Positions 59,849-60,000 of a DNA stretch of 60,000 nucleotides are shown piece by piece. Position 1 is the stretch's first letter. Each line of letters opens with the position of its first letter. The notes under the pieces were generated by a model, which was not told the origin of the DNA, ran no database searches, and saw only the letters and a list, made by a program, of their open reading frames with translations. Source of the stretch: Symsagittifera roscoffensis (lineage: Eukaryota; Xenacoelomorpha; Acoela; Convolutidae); contig NC_087070.1 of NCBI RefSeq assembly GCF_963678635.1, forward strand, positions 31,227,704-31,287,703, read 5' to 3'. The translations under genes and the position numbers were made by a program.

Positions 59849-60000
59849 TCTCCCTTCTCACTCGTCGAGTTTGTATAGGACTTCCCGCATTAGTAGTCGG
59901 TTGAGACCTAGCTACCAGATAGACTGGGCTTCGTAGCTCTGAACTACTGTCCAGACCTCTTCCATGAAGGCCACTCTGTCCATTCTGCATCCCGTCCTAT

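Larger units (their letters stand above)
57336..60000 (-). repeat. Tandem copy R of the ~3.88-kb unit, cut by the window end
   Basis: Second copy, lacking only the part that would lie beyond 60000 (expected to end near 61218). It is the better preserved copy. More copies may follow outside the window. Confidence 0.92.

Overview
The window looks like nuclear DNA from an invertebrate metazoan; I cannot name the lineage. It is mostly AT-rich and holds satellite DNA, simple repeats, decayed non-LTR and Penelope-like retroelements, virus-like pseudogenes, and one conserved animal gene, mitochondrial ATP synthase subunit d. Nothing bacterial was seen.

Layout. 1-2560 is a satellite of about 160-bp monomers in a higher order of about 960 bp. 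2561-8359 holds no convincing gene: a CT microsatellite (7257-7397), a possible tRNA-related dispersed repeat pair, and an 83-bp fragment duplicated from the next gene. 8360-9241 is a broken membrane-glycoprotein-like reading frame on the minus strand. It abuts the ATT-rich 3' tail of a 5'-truncated non-LTR element (9242-10790) that carries a reverse transcriptase.

10938-52384 is the main structure: ten head-to-tail copies (units 1-10; 3.9-4.65 kb, with unit 9 shortened to 3.15 kb and unit 10 truncated). On the minus strand a full unit carries an intact uninterrupted 184-aa ATP synthase subunit d frame; upstream of its start, a pair of duplicated exon-like modules that read on the plus strand; a decayed 3' end of a non-LTR element with a CCHC plus restriction-like endonuclease domain; and a decayed GIY-YIG C-terminus of a Penelope-like element. 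Units 2-4 and 6-9 also carry a 745-bp block. Units 1-4 and 5-8 form two consecutive 17,809-bp higher-order blocks that are nearly identical; units 9 and 10 are a rearranged and a diverged edge copy. All ten ATP synthase frames are open and almost unchanged, while the neighbouring element fragments carry stops and frameshifts.

52655-60000 is visibly GC-richer. It holds a second tandem duplication (period about 3,880 bp, running off the right end) of minus-strand reading frames I do not recognise; an integrated RNA-virus-like origin is a weak inference. The right copy keeps an intact 476-aa frame that is broken in the left copy. A 218-bp piece of this second array is embedded in unit 10 of the first, so the two arrays have exchanged sequence.
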